DNA of 64,000 bases from Paenibacillus_V sp046244365 (GTDB taxonomy: Bacteria; Bacillota; Bacilli; Paenibacillales; NBRC-103111): assembly GCF_046244365.1 (NCBI RefSeq), contig NZ_CP176395.1:4278001-4342000 (forward strand), given 5' to 3'. Position 1 is the first letter of the stretch. Each line of letters opens with the position of its first letter. Below, in pieces: positions 33,614 through 41,832 of the stretch. The notes below the pieces were generated by a model. It was not told the origin of the DNA. It saw only the letters and a program-made list of their open reading frames with translations, and did no database searches. A program made the position numbers and the translations under genes.

Positions 33614-35208
33614 TCAATAATCAATTGACGCAGGATACGAATAACGATCAAGTCCAGTTTGCCGAGGAGGAAGGGGAGCTGCTTTTTGCCGAGGAAGACG
33701 ATGAGGCGGGCGGTTCAGGAGCAGCCAAAGAGTCTTGGAAGGTCATTATCGTCGACGACGAACAAGAAATTCACCGGGTAACGAAGCTGGTGCTCGGCGA
33801 TTTCGAATTCGGCGGTAAATCGCTTTCTTTTTTAAGCGCTTATACGGCAGCCGATGCCGAAAAGCTGTTCCTCGAGCATCCCGACGCTGCGCTCGTGCTT
33901 CTGGACGTCGTCATGGAAGAGGAGGATTCGGGTCTTAAGCTCGTCCGCTTCATCCGTGAAGAGCTTAAGAACAGCACGATCAGAGTCATCTTGCGTACGG
34001 GTCAGCCGGGTCAGGCGCCGGAGAAGACGATTATTATGGATTACGACATTAACGATTACAAGGAAAAGACGGAGCTGACATCCCAGAAGCTGTTCACGAC
34101 AGTCGTTTCCTCGCTTCGGACGTTCCGGGATATGAAGGTCATCGAGAAAAACAAGAACGGCTTGGAGGAAATCATCAAATCGTCCGCGACGATCTTCGAG
34201 CTTCAATCCATGCGCAAATTTGCCGGGGGCGTCCTTACGCAGCTGACCTCCATTATCAATCTGAACAAGAATGCGCTGCATTGCAGCTTGGCCGTAACGA
34301 AGGAAGACAGCGATATTTACATATTGGCTGCAACAGGCGACTATTCCTCCAAGGATAACGAACGGGTAAGAGATGTGGTGCCCGTAACGATCCTTAAGGA
34401 GATCGAAGACGCTTTTCGCGAGAAGCGCAGCAAGTTTTTCGACAGTCATTTCGTTTATTATTTCCAGAGCAAGACAGGCTCGGAGAATGTCATCTATTTA
34501 AGCGGACACAAAGCGCTTAACGAATGGGACCGTTATTTGATCGAGATTTACTGCGCTAACGTGTCGGTCGCTTTCGAGAACATCTATTTGAACGAAGAAG
34601 TGGAGCATACGCAGAAGGAAATCATCTTTACGATGGGTGAAATTACGGAGACCCGCTCGAAGGAAACGGGGTATCATGTCAAGCGGGTAGCGGAATACTC
34701 GAAGCTCCTTGCGCTCAAATACGGCTTGTCCGAAGAAGAAGCGGAAATTATCCGGCTTGCCTCTCCTCTACACGACGTAGGGAAGGTAGGCATTCCGGAT
34801 TCGATCCTGAACAAGCCGGGGAAGCTGACCGAGGAAGAGTTCGATACGATGAAGCATCATGCGGGACTCGGCTACAGCATGCTGAAGCATTCCAACACGC
34901 GGCTGCTCAATGCCGCCGCCACGATCGCCTTTCAGCATCACGAGAAATATAACGGGAGAGGCTATCCGAACGGTCTCAAGGGCGAGGACATTCATATTTA
35001 TGGCAGGATAACGGCGATCGCCGACGTCTTCGATGCACTCGGCAGCGAGCGTGTATATAAGAAAGCATGGGAACTCGACCGGATTATCGAGCTTCTCCGA
35101 AGCGAACGGGGGGAGCATTTCGATCCGGTCCTGGTCGATCTGTTTCTTGGAAGCATGGATGAAGTAGTGGCTATTCGAGACCGGTATCCCGATCAGAAGG
35201 TGTTTTAG
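33610..35208 (+). CDS. Response regulator with REC, DUF3369 and HD-GYP domains
   Basis: After an acidic ~40-residue leader comes a REC domain (about residues 42-165): acidic pair in VIIVDDEQ, phospho-acceptor Asp in LVLLDVVMEEED, Lys in NDYKEKTEL. Next is a DUF3369 region (about 165-330), then an HD-GYP domain (about 345-520) with HDVGKVGIPD, HHAGLGYSML and HHEKYNGRGYPNGLKG, so the metal ligands and GYP are intact. HD-GYP enzymes hydrolyse c-di-GMP to pGpG or GMP. The kinase gene overlaps it (ATGA), so phosphorylation likely controls c-di-GMP breakdown. A c-di-GMP riboswitch is in the same window (56.4 kb). 532 residues. Confidence 0.92.
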   Translation: MINNQLTQDTNNDQVQFAEEEGELLFAEEDDEAGGSGAAKESWKVIIVDDEQEIHRVTKLVLGDFEFGGKSLSFLSAYTAADAEKLFLEHPDAALVLLDVVMEEEDSGLKLVRFIREELKNSTIRVILRTGQPGQAPEKTIIMDYDINDYKEKTELTSQKLFTTVVSSLRTFRDMKVIEKNKNGLEEIIKSSATIFELQSMRKFAGGVLTQLTSIINLNKNALHCSLAVTKEDSDIYILAATGDYSSKDNERVRDVVPVTILKEIEDAFREKRSKFFDSHFVYYFQSKTGSENVIYLSGHKALNEWDRYLIEIYCANVSVAFENIYLNEEVEHTQKEIIFTMGEITETRSKETGYHVKRVAEYSKLLALKYGLSEEEAEIIRLASPLHDVGKVGIPDSILNKPGKLTEEEFDTMKHHAGLGYSMLKHSNTRLLNAAATIAFQHHEKYNGRGYPNGLKGEDIHIYGRITAIADVFDALGSERVYKKAWELDRIIELLRSERGEHFDPVLVDLFLGSMDEVVAIRDRYPDQKVF

Positions 35209-35216
35209 CCCAAGCA

Positions 35217-35266
35217 AAGAACCTCCTTTATCACGGACAACCTTACGTGATCGGGGAGGTTCTTTT
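35217..35266. terminator. Terminator between converging genes
   Basis: AAGAACCTCC pairs with GGAGGTTCTT and an inner ATCACG/CGTGAT adds length; TTTTC follows on the plus strand. The minus-strand tail is TTTGC. Confidence 0.8.
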
Positions 35267-35276
35267 CTGTACGTTC

Positions 35277-36062
35277 CTAGTCATTTTCCGGATAAATGTT
35301 GAAAGTGAGCTTACGGCCGTATGCGGACGAATATCGCATGATTTTGCGCACGATTCGTTTGTCCTTCAGCTCGCGGAACATTTTGGATATCGGACTCATG
35401 TTGACCTCGAAGATCCATGGCTTCAGATTGGCATCCAAGCCGATGTCGAGACCGCTTTCCTTGATGTTCGGATACCTCGTAGCAAGCTGCTTAACGGTAA
35501 GCAAGCCGACCTGCTTCATGCGGACAATGACCTTGTTGAGCTTCTTCCCTTCGGCATGTTTGCGAAGAGCGCTTTGTACCGTCATTACCGTGCCGCCGTT
35601 GGAACGATTGGTTACGATTTTGCCGGGTTCGGCGACACGGCAAATGAGCCCGGTCGCTTCCCAGCGGCCGCGCGGATTCTGTTGAATCATGACGCGGATG
35701 TCGAGAGGACGCTTATCGTGCTTGAGTAATTCGATCCCTCGTTGCGCCAAATAAGGCTTGCCTGCCGTGATCGGCCGCAGGAAGGCGAGCAGAGAGTCAA
35801 GGGAGGTGAAGGAACGCTTTTTCAGCCCCGCATGACATCGGTAATCGCGTTTCCCGCGTTTTTCAATGCGTATGACCCCTTGTCCGCCCGTACCCACCTC
35901 GGGTTTTATATAGACCGACGTATATTTGTCTAACATGCTGACAAGCGATTGGCGAGTCAGTTTCTTCGTCTCCGGAATGAGGTCCCGAAGAACGGGATGA
36001 CGCAGCATCACGACGGTTTTCCGCCACTTGTTCGGATCGTTTCGCCTGTAATCGAATGACAC
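35277..36062 (-). CDS. YheC/YheD-type ATP-grasp protein (spore coat associated)
   Basis: The protein matches the C-terminal part of the YheC/D family: LDKYTSVYIKPEVGTGGQGV, RPLDIRVMIQ, GGTVMTV and IGLDANLKPWIFEVNMSP, the ATP-grasp core with Mg ligands in FEVN. Bacillus members are found in the spore coat. The GTG at 36062 is preferred: GGAGGAGA lies seven bases upstream and encodes the R-R-Q-P of a longer but unlikely frame starting at 36110. 261 residues, shorter than YheD (~450), so it lacks the N-terminal half. Transcribed alone; divergent from the ligase gene. Confidence 0.8.
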   Translation of the reverse strand: MSFDYRRNDPNKWRKTVVMLRHPVLRDLIPETKKLTRQSLVSMLDKYTSVYIKPEVGTGGQGVIRIEKRGKRDYRCHAGLKKRSFTSLDSLLAFLRPITAGKPYLAQRGIELLKHDKRPLDIRVMIQQNPRGRWEATGLICRVAEPGKIVTNRSNGGTVMTVQSALRKHAEGKKLNKVIVRMKQVGLLTVKQLATRYPNIKESGLDIGLDANLKPWIFEVNMSPISKMFRELKDKRIVRKIMRYSSAYGRKLTFNIYPEND

Positions 36063-36330
36063 CGGTTGTCTCCTCCGTTTCCTGTAAAGAGGATTGCTTC
36101 TGCTTATCATATGTTGACATGCCTCATGTTGTATGCGTAACCGCCTAATAGTGAGCGGAGTTTGGAGCGGCTAAGAAACGGAAGGCGGAAGCCCGTTTCG
36201 TTAGCGGCGGCAGACAATCGGGCATTTGATGCGGTTCTATTCGATTGCAGGACGCATAAGTTCTAAGAGGTTGTAAGATGGCGGAACATGACGAAGCTTG
36301 TCACCGCACGAGAGCCGGAGGGAACGGATC

Positions 36331-37548
36331 ATGGAAGCAGCGCACAAGTGGGAACAAAAATGGCGGGAGATCGAACGGCTTTACCCGTGGTATCGGGATT
36401 TGACAAAAGACCGTACGATCCGATCGCTTGAAGATCTTCCCTTCATGACCGCGCCCCTATTGGAAGCGCGGTATTACCGCCAGCCCCCGCCGGACGATCC
36501 GGCCATATCGGTCTATCGGACTTCGGGAACGAGCGCCAAAGGGCGAAAGACGATCTTATACTCGCTGGAAGACGACGATTATTACGTTGCCCTTAAACAA
36601 AAACTGTTTGCCGACATCCTGAACGGTACACAGATAACGAAGGCGGTCTCCGATATGGGGACGGGGCATGCGGCCAGCACCGCCGGAGCTATTTTCGCGG
36701 CAATGGGTATCGATTACCGGATCGTTCCGTTCGAGGAGCCGCTGGAAACGCATATTGCCTTATTGGAGTCGTATCGGCCCGAGCTGCTGTATACGATGCC
36801 ATCCATTTTGGAGCGCATCGTACAGGGGGCGAGGGAGCCGCGGGCATTCGGGCTGCGCAAAATCATCCTGGTCGGCGAGGTGGCGAGTTCGCGGTGGATT
36901 GCGAACATGGCCGCTGCATTCGGTCTTTCACCTGTCGACGTGACGGATACGTACGGCTCCATCGAGCTCGGGACCATGGCGTATTACTCGCATGCCAACG
37001 GACGTTATTTCTTGGAAGACACGATTATTGCCGAAACGGCACAGCCTCAGGACCTCGGACTTACGATCGACCCGCTTCGCGAGGATGAGGCTATTCTCGT
37101 CCTGACCTCTATGAACCGGCGTTATTTTCCCGCACTGCGGTTCGTCACCTACGACGTCGTTCGCGGCTTCAGGCCGGCTGCGGAGGACGGTTCCGTACCG
37201 GCGAGCTTCGAATCCATCGTTAAGCGGGTCGGACCCGAGTTCAAGCATGGGGAGAAAATGAGCATTCACGATATCGAAGAGGTTGTCGGCTCGCTGCTTC
37301 CCGATGCGATCGCGCGCGTTGCCATTGCCGGCAATAAGCTTTGCGTGACGGTCAGCAGCGCACATATAACGGAAGAGGCGATAATCGCGATCAAAGCCGG
37401 GCTTCGGGAACAAATTCCGGAGATCGGCCTTATGATCCGCAATCGGCTGCTCGAAGACATCGAGGTAGAAACTCAGCCGTACGGGGAGCCGGGAGCCAGA
37501 AAGGGTATTAAAGAGAAGAAGCTGCGCATCGAAGAACCGGGTTCATAA
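36331..37548 (+). CDS. AMP-forming ligase, PaaK-like (first gene of the diaminopropionate cassette)
   Basis: The protein belongs to the ANL adenylate-forming enzymes of the phenylacetate-CoA ligase type: phosphate-binding loop TSGTSAKGRK (about residue 65), TDTYGSIELG (about residue 210), and an arginine-rich FVTYDVVRGF (about residue 275). It should adenylate a carboxylic acid and may pass it to CoA, a carrier or an amine. No carrier protein is nearby. The ATG at 36331 has GGAGGGAACGG. It is 75 bases upstream of the SbnA-like gene on the same strand; an inverted repeat lies in the gap. 405 residues. Substrate unknown. Confidence 0.8.
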   Translation: MEAAHKWEQKWREIERLYPWYRDLTKDRTIRSLEDLPFMTAPLLEARYYRQPPPDDPAISVYRTSGTSAKGRKTILYSLEDDDYYVALKQKLFADILNGTQITKAVSDMGTGHAASTAGAIFAAMGIDYRIVPFEEPLETHIALLESYRPELLYTMPSILERIVQGAREPRAFGLRKIILVGEVASSRWIANMAAAFGLSPVDVTDTYGSIELGTMAYYSHANGRYFLEDTIIAETAQPQDLGLTIDPLREDEAILVLTSMNRRYFPALRFVTYDVVRGFRPAAEDGSVPASFESIVKRVGPEFKHGEKMSIHDIEEVVGSLLPDAIARVAIAGNKLCVTVSSAHITEEAIIAIKAGLREQIPEIGLMIRNRLLEDIEVETQPYGEPGARKGIKEKKLRIEEPGS

Positions 37549-37555
37549 GCAAGCG

Positions 37556-37582
37556 TGCCGTTCAAATGGCATATGAACGGCA
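37556..37582. repeat. Inverted repeat between the ligase and sbnA-like genes
   Basis: TGCCGTTCA and TGAACGGCA form a perfect 9-bp dyad with a 9-base loop. There is no T-tract, so it is more likely an mRNA stability or processing hairpin, or an operator, than a terminator. Confidence 0.5.
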
Positions 37583-37622
37583 AACCGAAGCTAGGGTTGC
37601 ATAGAAGGGCGGAAAGAAGATC

Positions 37623-38585
37623 ATGTCGTTGAAGGAAGGCATCCTATCTGCGATCGGGAATACGCCGCTTGTGAAGCTGGTGAAGCTTGGCGATAAATAC
37701 CCGTTTACGGTATACGGCAAGCTGGAACTGTTGAATCCGGGCGGGAGCTCGAAGGACCGTCCTGCCCTGAGAATGATCCGATACGGCGTCGAGAGCGGTC
37801 AAATCAAACCGGGTACGGTAATTGTGGAATCCAGTTCGGGTAATATGGCGATCAGCTTGGCCAAAATATGCGCCTATATCAACCTGCCGCTTATTTGCGT
37901 CATCGATCCGAAGACAACCAATCAGAACAGGAAGATCATGGAGGCCTATGGCGCCAAAATCGAATATGTGGGAGCACCGGATCCGGAAACCGGGGAGTTT
38001 TTGCCGGCGCGCATTAATCGGGTGAAGAAGCTGCTTCAGGAAATCGAAGGAAGCTATTGGCCCAACCAATATGAAAATACGCACAACGCTTCGAGCCATT
38101 ATCATACGACGATGCGGGAAATAGCCGCAGAGCTTATGCCGGTCGATTATTTGTTTTGCGCGGTAAGCACGTGCGGAACGATTCGCGGCTGCGCCGAGTA
38201 CGTGCGCGATCACGGCATGTGGACGCAGGTTGTCGGCGTTGATGCGGCGGGGAGCGCCATTTTCGGCGGGCCGCAGGCGAAGCGAATGATTCCCGGCTTG
38301 GGCGCCGGCTTCGTTCCGAAGCAGCTGAGAAGAGAGCTTGTTGATCATGTCGTCCATGTCAGCGACTTGGATTGCGTTAGGGGCTGCCGCACGCTCGTGC
38401 GAAACGAATCCATCCTTGCCGGCGGTTCGTCAGGAGCCGTAGTGACGGCGCTGGATCGAATGGCTGACCATATCGACCCCGGATCGAACGTAGTGCTTCT
38501 TTTACCCGATCGCGGGGAGAGGTATTTGGACACGATTTACTCGGACGATTGGGTGAAAAGTCAATTTGGAGACGTCACACTATAA
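37623..38585 (+). CDS. sbnA: SbnA-like PLP enzyme, N-(2-amino-2-carboxyethyl)-L-glutamate synthase
   Basis: A member of the cysteine synthase fold: PLP Lys in NPGGSSKDRPA (about residue 44), SSSGNMAISLAK, CVIDPKTTNQNR, STCGTIRG and AGGSSGAVV. The DRPA after the Lys, NQYENTHNASSHY and the length (320) fit SbnA, which joins O-phospho-L-serine and glutamate to N-(2-amino-2-carboxyethyl)-glutamate on the way to L-2,3-diaminopropionate. In staphylococci it serves staphyloferrin B. The SbnB-like gene follows by 75 bases. The assignment to SbnA rather than a generic cysteine synthase rests on that neighbour. Confidence 0.88.
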   Translation: MSLKEGILSAIGNTPLVKLVKLGDKYPFTVYGKLELLNPGGSSKDRPALRMIRYGVESGQIKPGTVIVESSSGNMAISLAKICAYINLPLICVIDPKTTNQNRKIMEAYGAKIEYVGAPDPETGEFLPARINRVKKLLQEIEGSYWPNQYENTHNASSHYHTTMREIAAELMPVDYLFCAVSTCGTIRGCAEYVRDHGMWTQVVGVDAAGSAIFGGPQAKRMIPGLGAGFVPKQLRRELVDHVVHVSDLDCVRGCRTLVRNESILAGGSSGAVVTALDRMADHIDPGSNVVLLLPDRGERYLDTIYSDDWVKSQFGDVTL

Positions 38586-38659
38586 GCGCTAGTATCTACG
38601 CAGCAGGTGCCAGAACGTCCATTATGCAAATCTACTAGACATATCGGAGGGGAAGCTGC

Positions 38660-39625
38660 TTGCTGTACTTGAACGATGCCGATATAGCCGCAATCGAAAC
38701 GGATTGGCCACGCTTGATCGACGTCATCCGTCAAACCGTACATTGTATGGACGATGGCGATTTTGCCCAGCCGATCAAGCCATACCTGCGATACCGCAAT
38801 CCCAAAAACAGAATCATCGCCATGCCGGCTTTCGTGGGCGGTTCGTTCGAAACGGCGGGCATCAAATGGATCGCCAGCTTCCCGGACAACTTGGGGCGCC
38901 AGCTGCCGCGCGCGCACAGCGTAGTGATTCTAAACGATGCGGATACGGGGGTGCCGACCTCGATTATCAATACGCCCCGTTTGAGCGTTCTACGTACGGC
39001 GGCGGTGAGCGGACTTGTCATGGAGACGGCTTCGAAGCAGCGGTTCGACAAACCATTTTCGGTGGCAATCCTCGGCTGGGGTCCGATCGGTCAAGCGCAT
39101 TTTCAAATGATGACGGCATGTTTCGGCGATAGGCTGAAAACGATATTTTTGCATGACCCGAAACGGCTTCACAATCGCCCGATCGATTCTCCTTACCTGA
39201 AACGGGTTCGCGTCACGGACACTTGGCAGGAAGCAGTCGTGAAGGCGGACGTCGTCATCACATGCACCGTCTCCGATAAGCGTTATATAACTCGCTTGCC
39301 GAAGCCGGGCTCCTTACTGCTGCATGTTTCGTTGCGCGATTACGTACCGGAAGCGCTGAGTACGGTACGTGCGATTATCGTAGACGACTGGGAGGAAGTA
39401 TGCCGTGAGCGAACGGATATCGAGCTGCTTCATAGAGAATACGGCTTGATGAAGGAACAGACGCGATCCGTCTCGGACATCGTATGCCGAAATGCAATGG
39501 CGGAATGGCCGGCCGGCGAAACCGTGCTGTTCTGTCCGATGGGCTTGTCCGTGTTCGATATTGCGATGGGGAGCCGGTACGCGGGACTGGCGAAGGAGCG
39601 CAGGCTTGGGCTTGAGCTTGATTGA
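38660..39625 (+). CDS. sbnB: SbnB-like dehydrogenase, 2,3-diaminopropionate forming
   Basis: Related to ornithine cyclodeaminase/mu-crystallin. The N-terminal part has MLYLNDADI, AMPAFVGGSFETAGIKWIASF (in two blocks, with the Lys of GIKW) and INTPRLSVLRTAAVSGLV. The NAD-binding motif is ILGWGPIGQAHF (about residue 140). SbnB oxidises the SbnA product and releases L-2,3-diaminopropionate and 2-oxoglutarate. The TTG start has GGAGGGGAAGC nine bases upstream. 321 residues. A terminator follows, so the cassette ends here; no NRPS, siderophore synthetase or transporter follows it. Confidence 0.87.
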   Translation: MLYLNDADIAAIETDWPRLIDVIRQTVHCMDDGDFAQPIKPYLRYRNPKNRIIAMPAFVGGSFETAGIKWIASFPDNLGRQLPRAHSVVILNDADTGVPTSIINTPRLSVLRTAAVSGLVMETASKQRFDKPFSVAILGWGPIGQAHFQMMTACFGDRLKTIFLHDPKRLHNRPIDSPYLKRVRVTDTWQEAVVKADVVITCTVSDKRYITRLPKPGSLLLHVSLRDYVPEALSTVRAIIVDDWEEVCRERTDIELLHREYGLMKEQTRSVSDIVCRNAMAEWPAGETVLFCPMGLSVFDIAMGSRYAGLAKERRLGLELD

Positions 39626-39648
39626 ACGGACGGCAGCGCGAGACAAAT

Positions 39649-39681
39649 GAACACCTAATGTTGATTAGGGGTTCGTCTTTT
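39649..39681 (+). terminator. Terminator after the sbnB-like gene
   Basis: GAACACCTAAT pairs with ATTAGGGGTTC (one mismatch) around GTTG, followed by GTCTTTTG. Confidence 0.7.
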
Positions 39682-39814
39682 GTTAACGAAAGGACAAGCC
39701 TAACAAAAAAAGTAAACGCCGACAGAAACTTTTCATGCGAATGGCGAGTCTAACAGTTGGAGTGAAAAGCAGTCAGAGAAAGAAGTGGCACGCCACTAGA
39801 CGGGAGAGATCGAA

Positions 39815-41782
39815 ATGGGTTGGAAAAAGAAGCTGATCGGCTCGGTGCTGGGGCTTCAGGCTTTGTGGGCAATATCGGTAACGGCGCATGCGAACGAGAT
39901 GTTTCCTTCCGAAACTCCGGATACGGGCCGCGTGCCGGCGGTTATTACGCTGTTAAAGAACACGCCGTTCTATGACAGCTATACCGAGTCGTCCGGGGAG
40001 CCGAAAGGCGTACTCGCACCGCAGGACGTCAGCATCGTCAAAGCAAGCATGCCATGGTACGGCTCGAACAACTGGTGGAAAGTCGAAACGTGGCTCGGAG
40101 AAAAATGGATTCTTGTCCAATCGTCTGATATGGAAGCGGCGCCTCCCCGAACGATAACGCTTATGGATGAAACGCCGATGTATGCCAAGCCCGATGAGAA
40201 GCTTACCCCGACCGGCGCATTATCCCCGCAGGACGTCACGGTAGCCGGGGCGCAGAAGCAATGGTTCGTGGAGAGCGACTATGGCGCGAACGATTGGAAA
40301 TGGTTCAAAATTCAAACGACGTGGCTGGGCGAGCAGTGGATTCGTCTCCCCCTAAGCCGGATCGGGATGATTCGCGAGCTGGACCAGCAAGCGTATTACT
40401 TGAATGACATGTCTTACCATGCACCTTACATCCACCCTGCCGATCAAACGAATTACACCTCGGAAAACGTGATCGACAAGACGGTGCACATAACCGCCGA
40501 ATTCATTCCGATGTCCGGAGGGTCCTGGTACAGAATAGAGACCGTGAACGGTCCGAAATGGATGGCAAATCCAGGTATGCCGGTCAAGAATGCGAAGGAA
40601 ACGGTCGACGTCGCAACGCGGACAACGTTGTTCAAACAGCCTTATCCTTACGGGGAGGAAATCGCGCAGCTCGACCCTCAGAAGGTAGAGGCATTCCAGA
40701 TCATGGATCAGAATCCGTATACGTATAACCCGGACAACCAGTTTCCGTGGTATCATGTACGCACGTCGAAAGGGGAAGGCTGGATCAATCGTTTGTTTGC
40801 GGATCCGGTTGGCGCCCAATCGTCCGACGTCGAGATTCAACTGGATTACAAGACGGAGCTCATGAGTTATCCGACATCGAATATTTGGTATAAATTCGCT
40901 TCGCTCTCGCCGCAAAAGGTAAAACCGACGGCCTTCTGGGACGATCCGAACGGAACGCGCTGGTACCAAATCGATTCTTATGTCGGCAAGGCGTGGTTTC
41001 AACTGTATCCGGGGCAAGGCAAACCGTTACTGCCGGATTTCGATAAGGCGGTTGAAGCGAAGTTTTTCACGCTTTACTTCTCCAGCGCTCAAACGGACGG
41101 CGACAAGCTAACCTCGGAGAATCGTCAAGTCGGCTACAAGAAGGGCGACGACTGGTTCGTTTCCATCCCTTTCGTTTCCGAAGGGTTTCGCTATACGGTA
41201 AGCGGTGCGGATAAAAGCAAAGAGGGTGTCACGTTCGAAAGCAAGACGGGATACGGGTTTCGCGTAGTTCCCGGCTCCGACGAGGCAACCGTCGTATGGC
41301 AAGGCGTCGACAGCCGTAAAGTGAAGCTGACGAAACCGGCCGAACGCTCGAAGGATGGCGTGCTTTACTTGGCGGTACCGGATATTCGCATGCTATTCGG
41401 CGCTTCCTTTGCGGATAACGAGTCCTACGTTGCTTTCCTCCTGCACGCATACAATATCGAAAAGCCGGTGCCCAAACCGGTCATTGCCGGGGATAAGCTG
41501 GAACTGTCCGTTTATTTAACGGACAATTTGCAGCAGTCGAACAGCGAAAAGCGGGATCGGCCTGTACTTGTCCTCTACGATCGCTCGAAGGAGGGCGATG
41601 CCGGCGTACAGGCGAAGGAGACGGTAGCGGTTCCGTTCATCAGGGATTTCAAAATGTTCGAGCTGAAAGGGGCTCTTACCCTAAAGCCGGGTAAAAATGA
41701 GCTTCGAGCCGTGCTCAAGATCGGCGAACGCATCCTTTGGCAGTATGATTTCACTGCGGAGGCCGAGTCGGCCGGAAAATAA
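39815..41782 (+). CDS. Secreted protein with SH3-like repeats
   Basis: A signal peptide (about residues 1-27, AxA-type cut after AHA) precedes five similar modules of ~75-85 residues. Each ends with an aromatic-glycine pattern: GEKWILV, GEQWIRL, GPKWMAN, GEGWINR and GKAWFQL. These resemble bacterial SH3/GW-type wall-binding modules. The C-terminal ~260 residues hold beta-rich stretches and a part (VLYLAVPDIRMLFGASF) that recalls copper-amine-oxidase-like stalk domains. Probably a cell-wall-associated protein; no catalytic motif is visible. CGGGAGAG lies in front of the ATG, and a 14-bp dyad (AGTGGC-AC-GCCACT, 39785-39798) lies just upstream. 655 residues. Confidence 0.7.
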   Translation: MGWKKKLIGSVLGLQALWAISVTAHANEMFPSETPDTGRVPAVITLLKNTPFYDSYTESSGEPKGVLAPQDVSIVKASMPWYGSNNWWKVETWLGEKWILVQSSDMEAAPPRTITLMDETPMYAKPDEKLTPTGALSPQDVTVAGAQKQWFVESDYGANDWKWFKIQTTWLGEQWIRLPLSRIGMIRELDQQAYYLNDMSYHAPYIHPADQTNYTSENVIDKTVHITAEFIPMSGGSWYRIETVNGPKWMANPGMPVKNAKETVDVATRTTLFKQPYPYGEEIAQLDPQKVEAFQIMDQNPYTYNPDNQFPWYHVRTSKGEGWINRLFADPVGAQSSDVEIQLDYKTELMSYPTSNIWYKFASLSPQKVKPTAFWDDPNGTRWYQIDSYVGKAWFQLYPGQGKPLLPDFDKAVEAKFFTLYFSSAQTDGDKLTSENRQVGYKKGDDWFVSIPFVSEGFRYTVSGADKSKEGVTFESKTGYGFRVVPGSDEATVVWQGVDSRKVKLTKPAERSKDGVLYLAVPDIRMLFGASFADNESYVAFLLHAYNIEKPVPKPVIAGDKLELSVYLTDNLQQSNSEKRDRPVLVLYDRSKEGDAGVQAKETVAVPFIRDFKMFELKGALTLKPGKNELRAVLKIGERILWQYDFTAEAESAGK

Positions 41783-41792
41783 ACCGAACTAC

Positions 41793-41832
41793 AAACAACC
41801 CGCTGCACCGTTACGGTGTCAGCGGGTTGTTT
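41793..41832. terminator. Bidirectional terminator; holds the stop codon of the minus-strand MFS gene
   Basis: AAACAACCCGCTG pairs with CAGCGGGTTGTTT around an inner ACCG/CGGT. The stop codon of the converging gene (41821-41819) lies in the stem. Confidence 0.85.

Noticed and set aside
36062..36331. Linking the ATP-grasp gene to the diaminopropionate cassette as an amide ligase
   Set aside because: The protein matches the YheC/YheD spore-coat family, is divergent and is transcribed separately.
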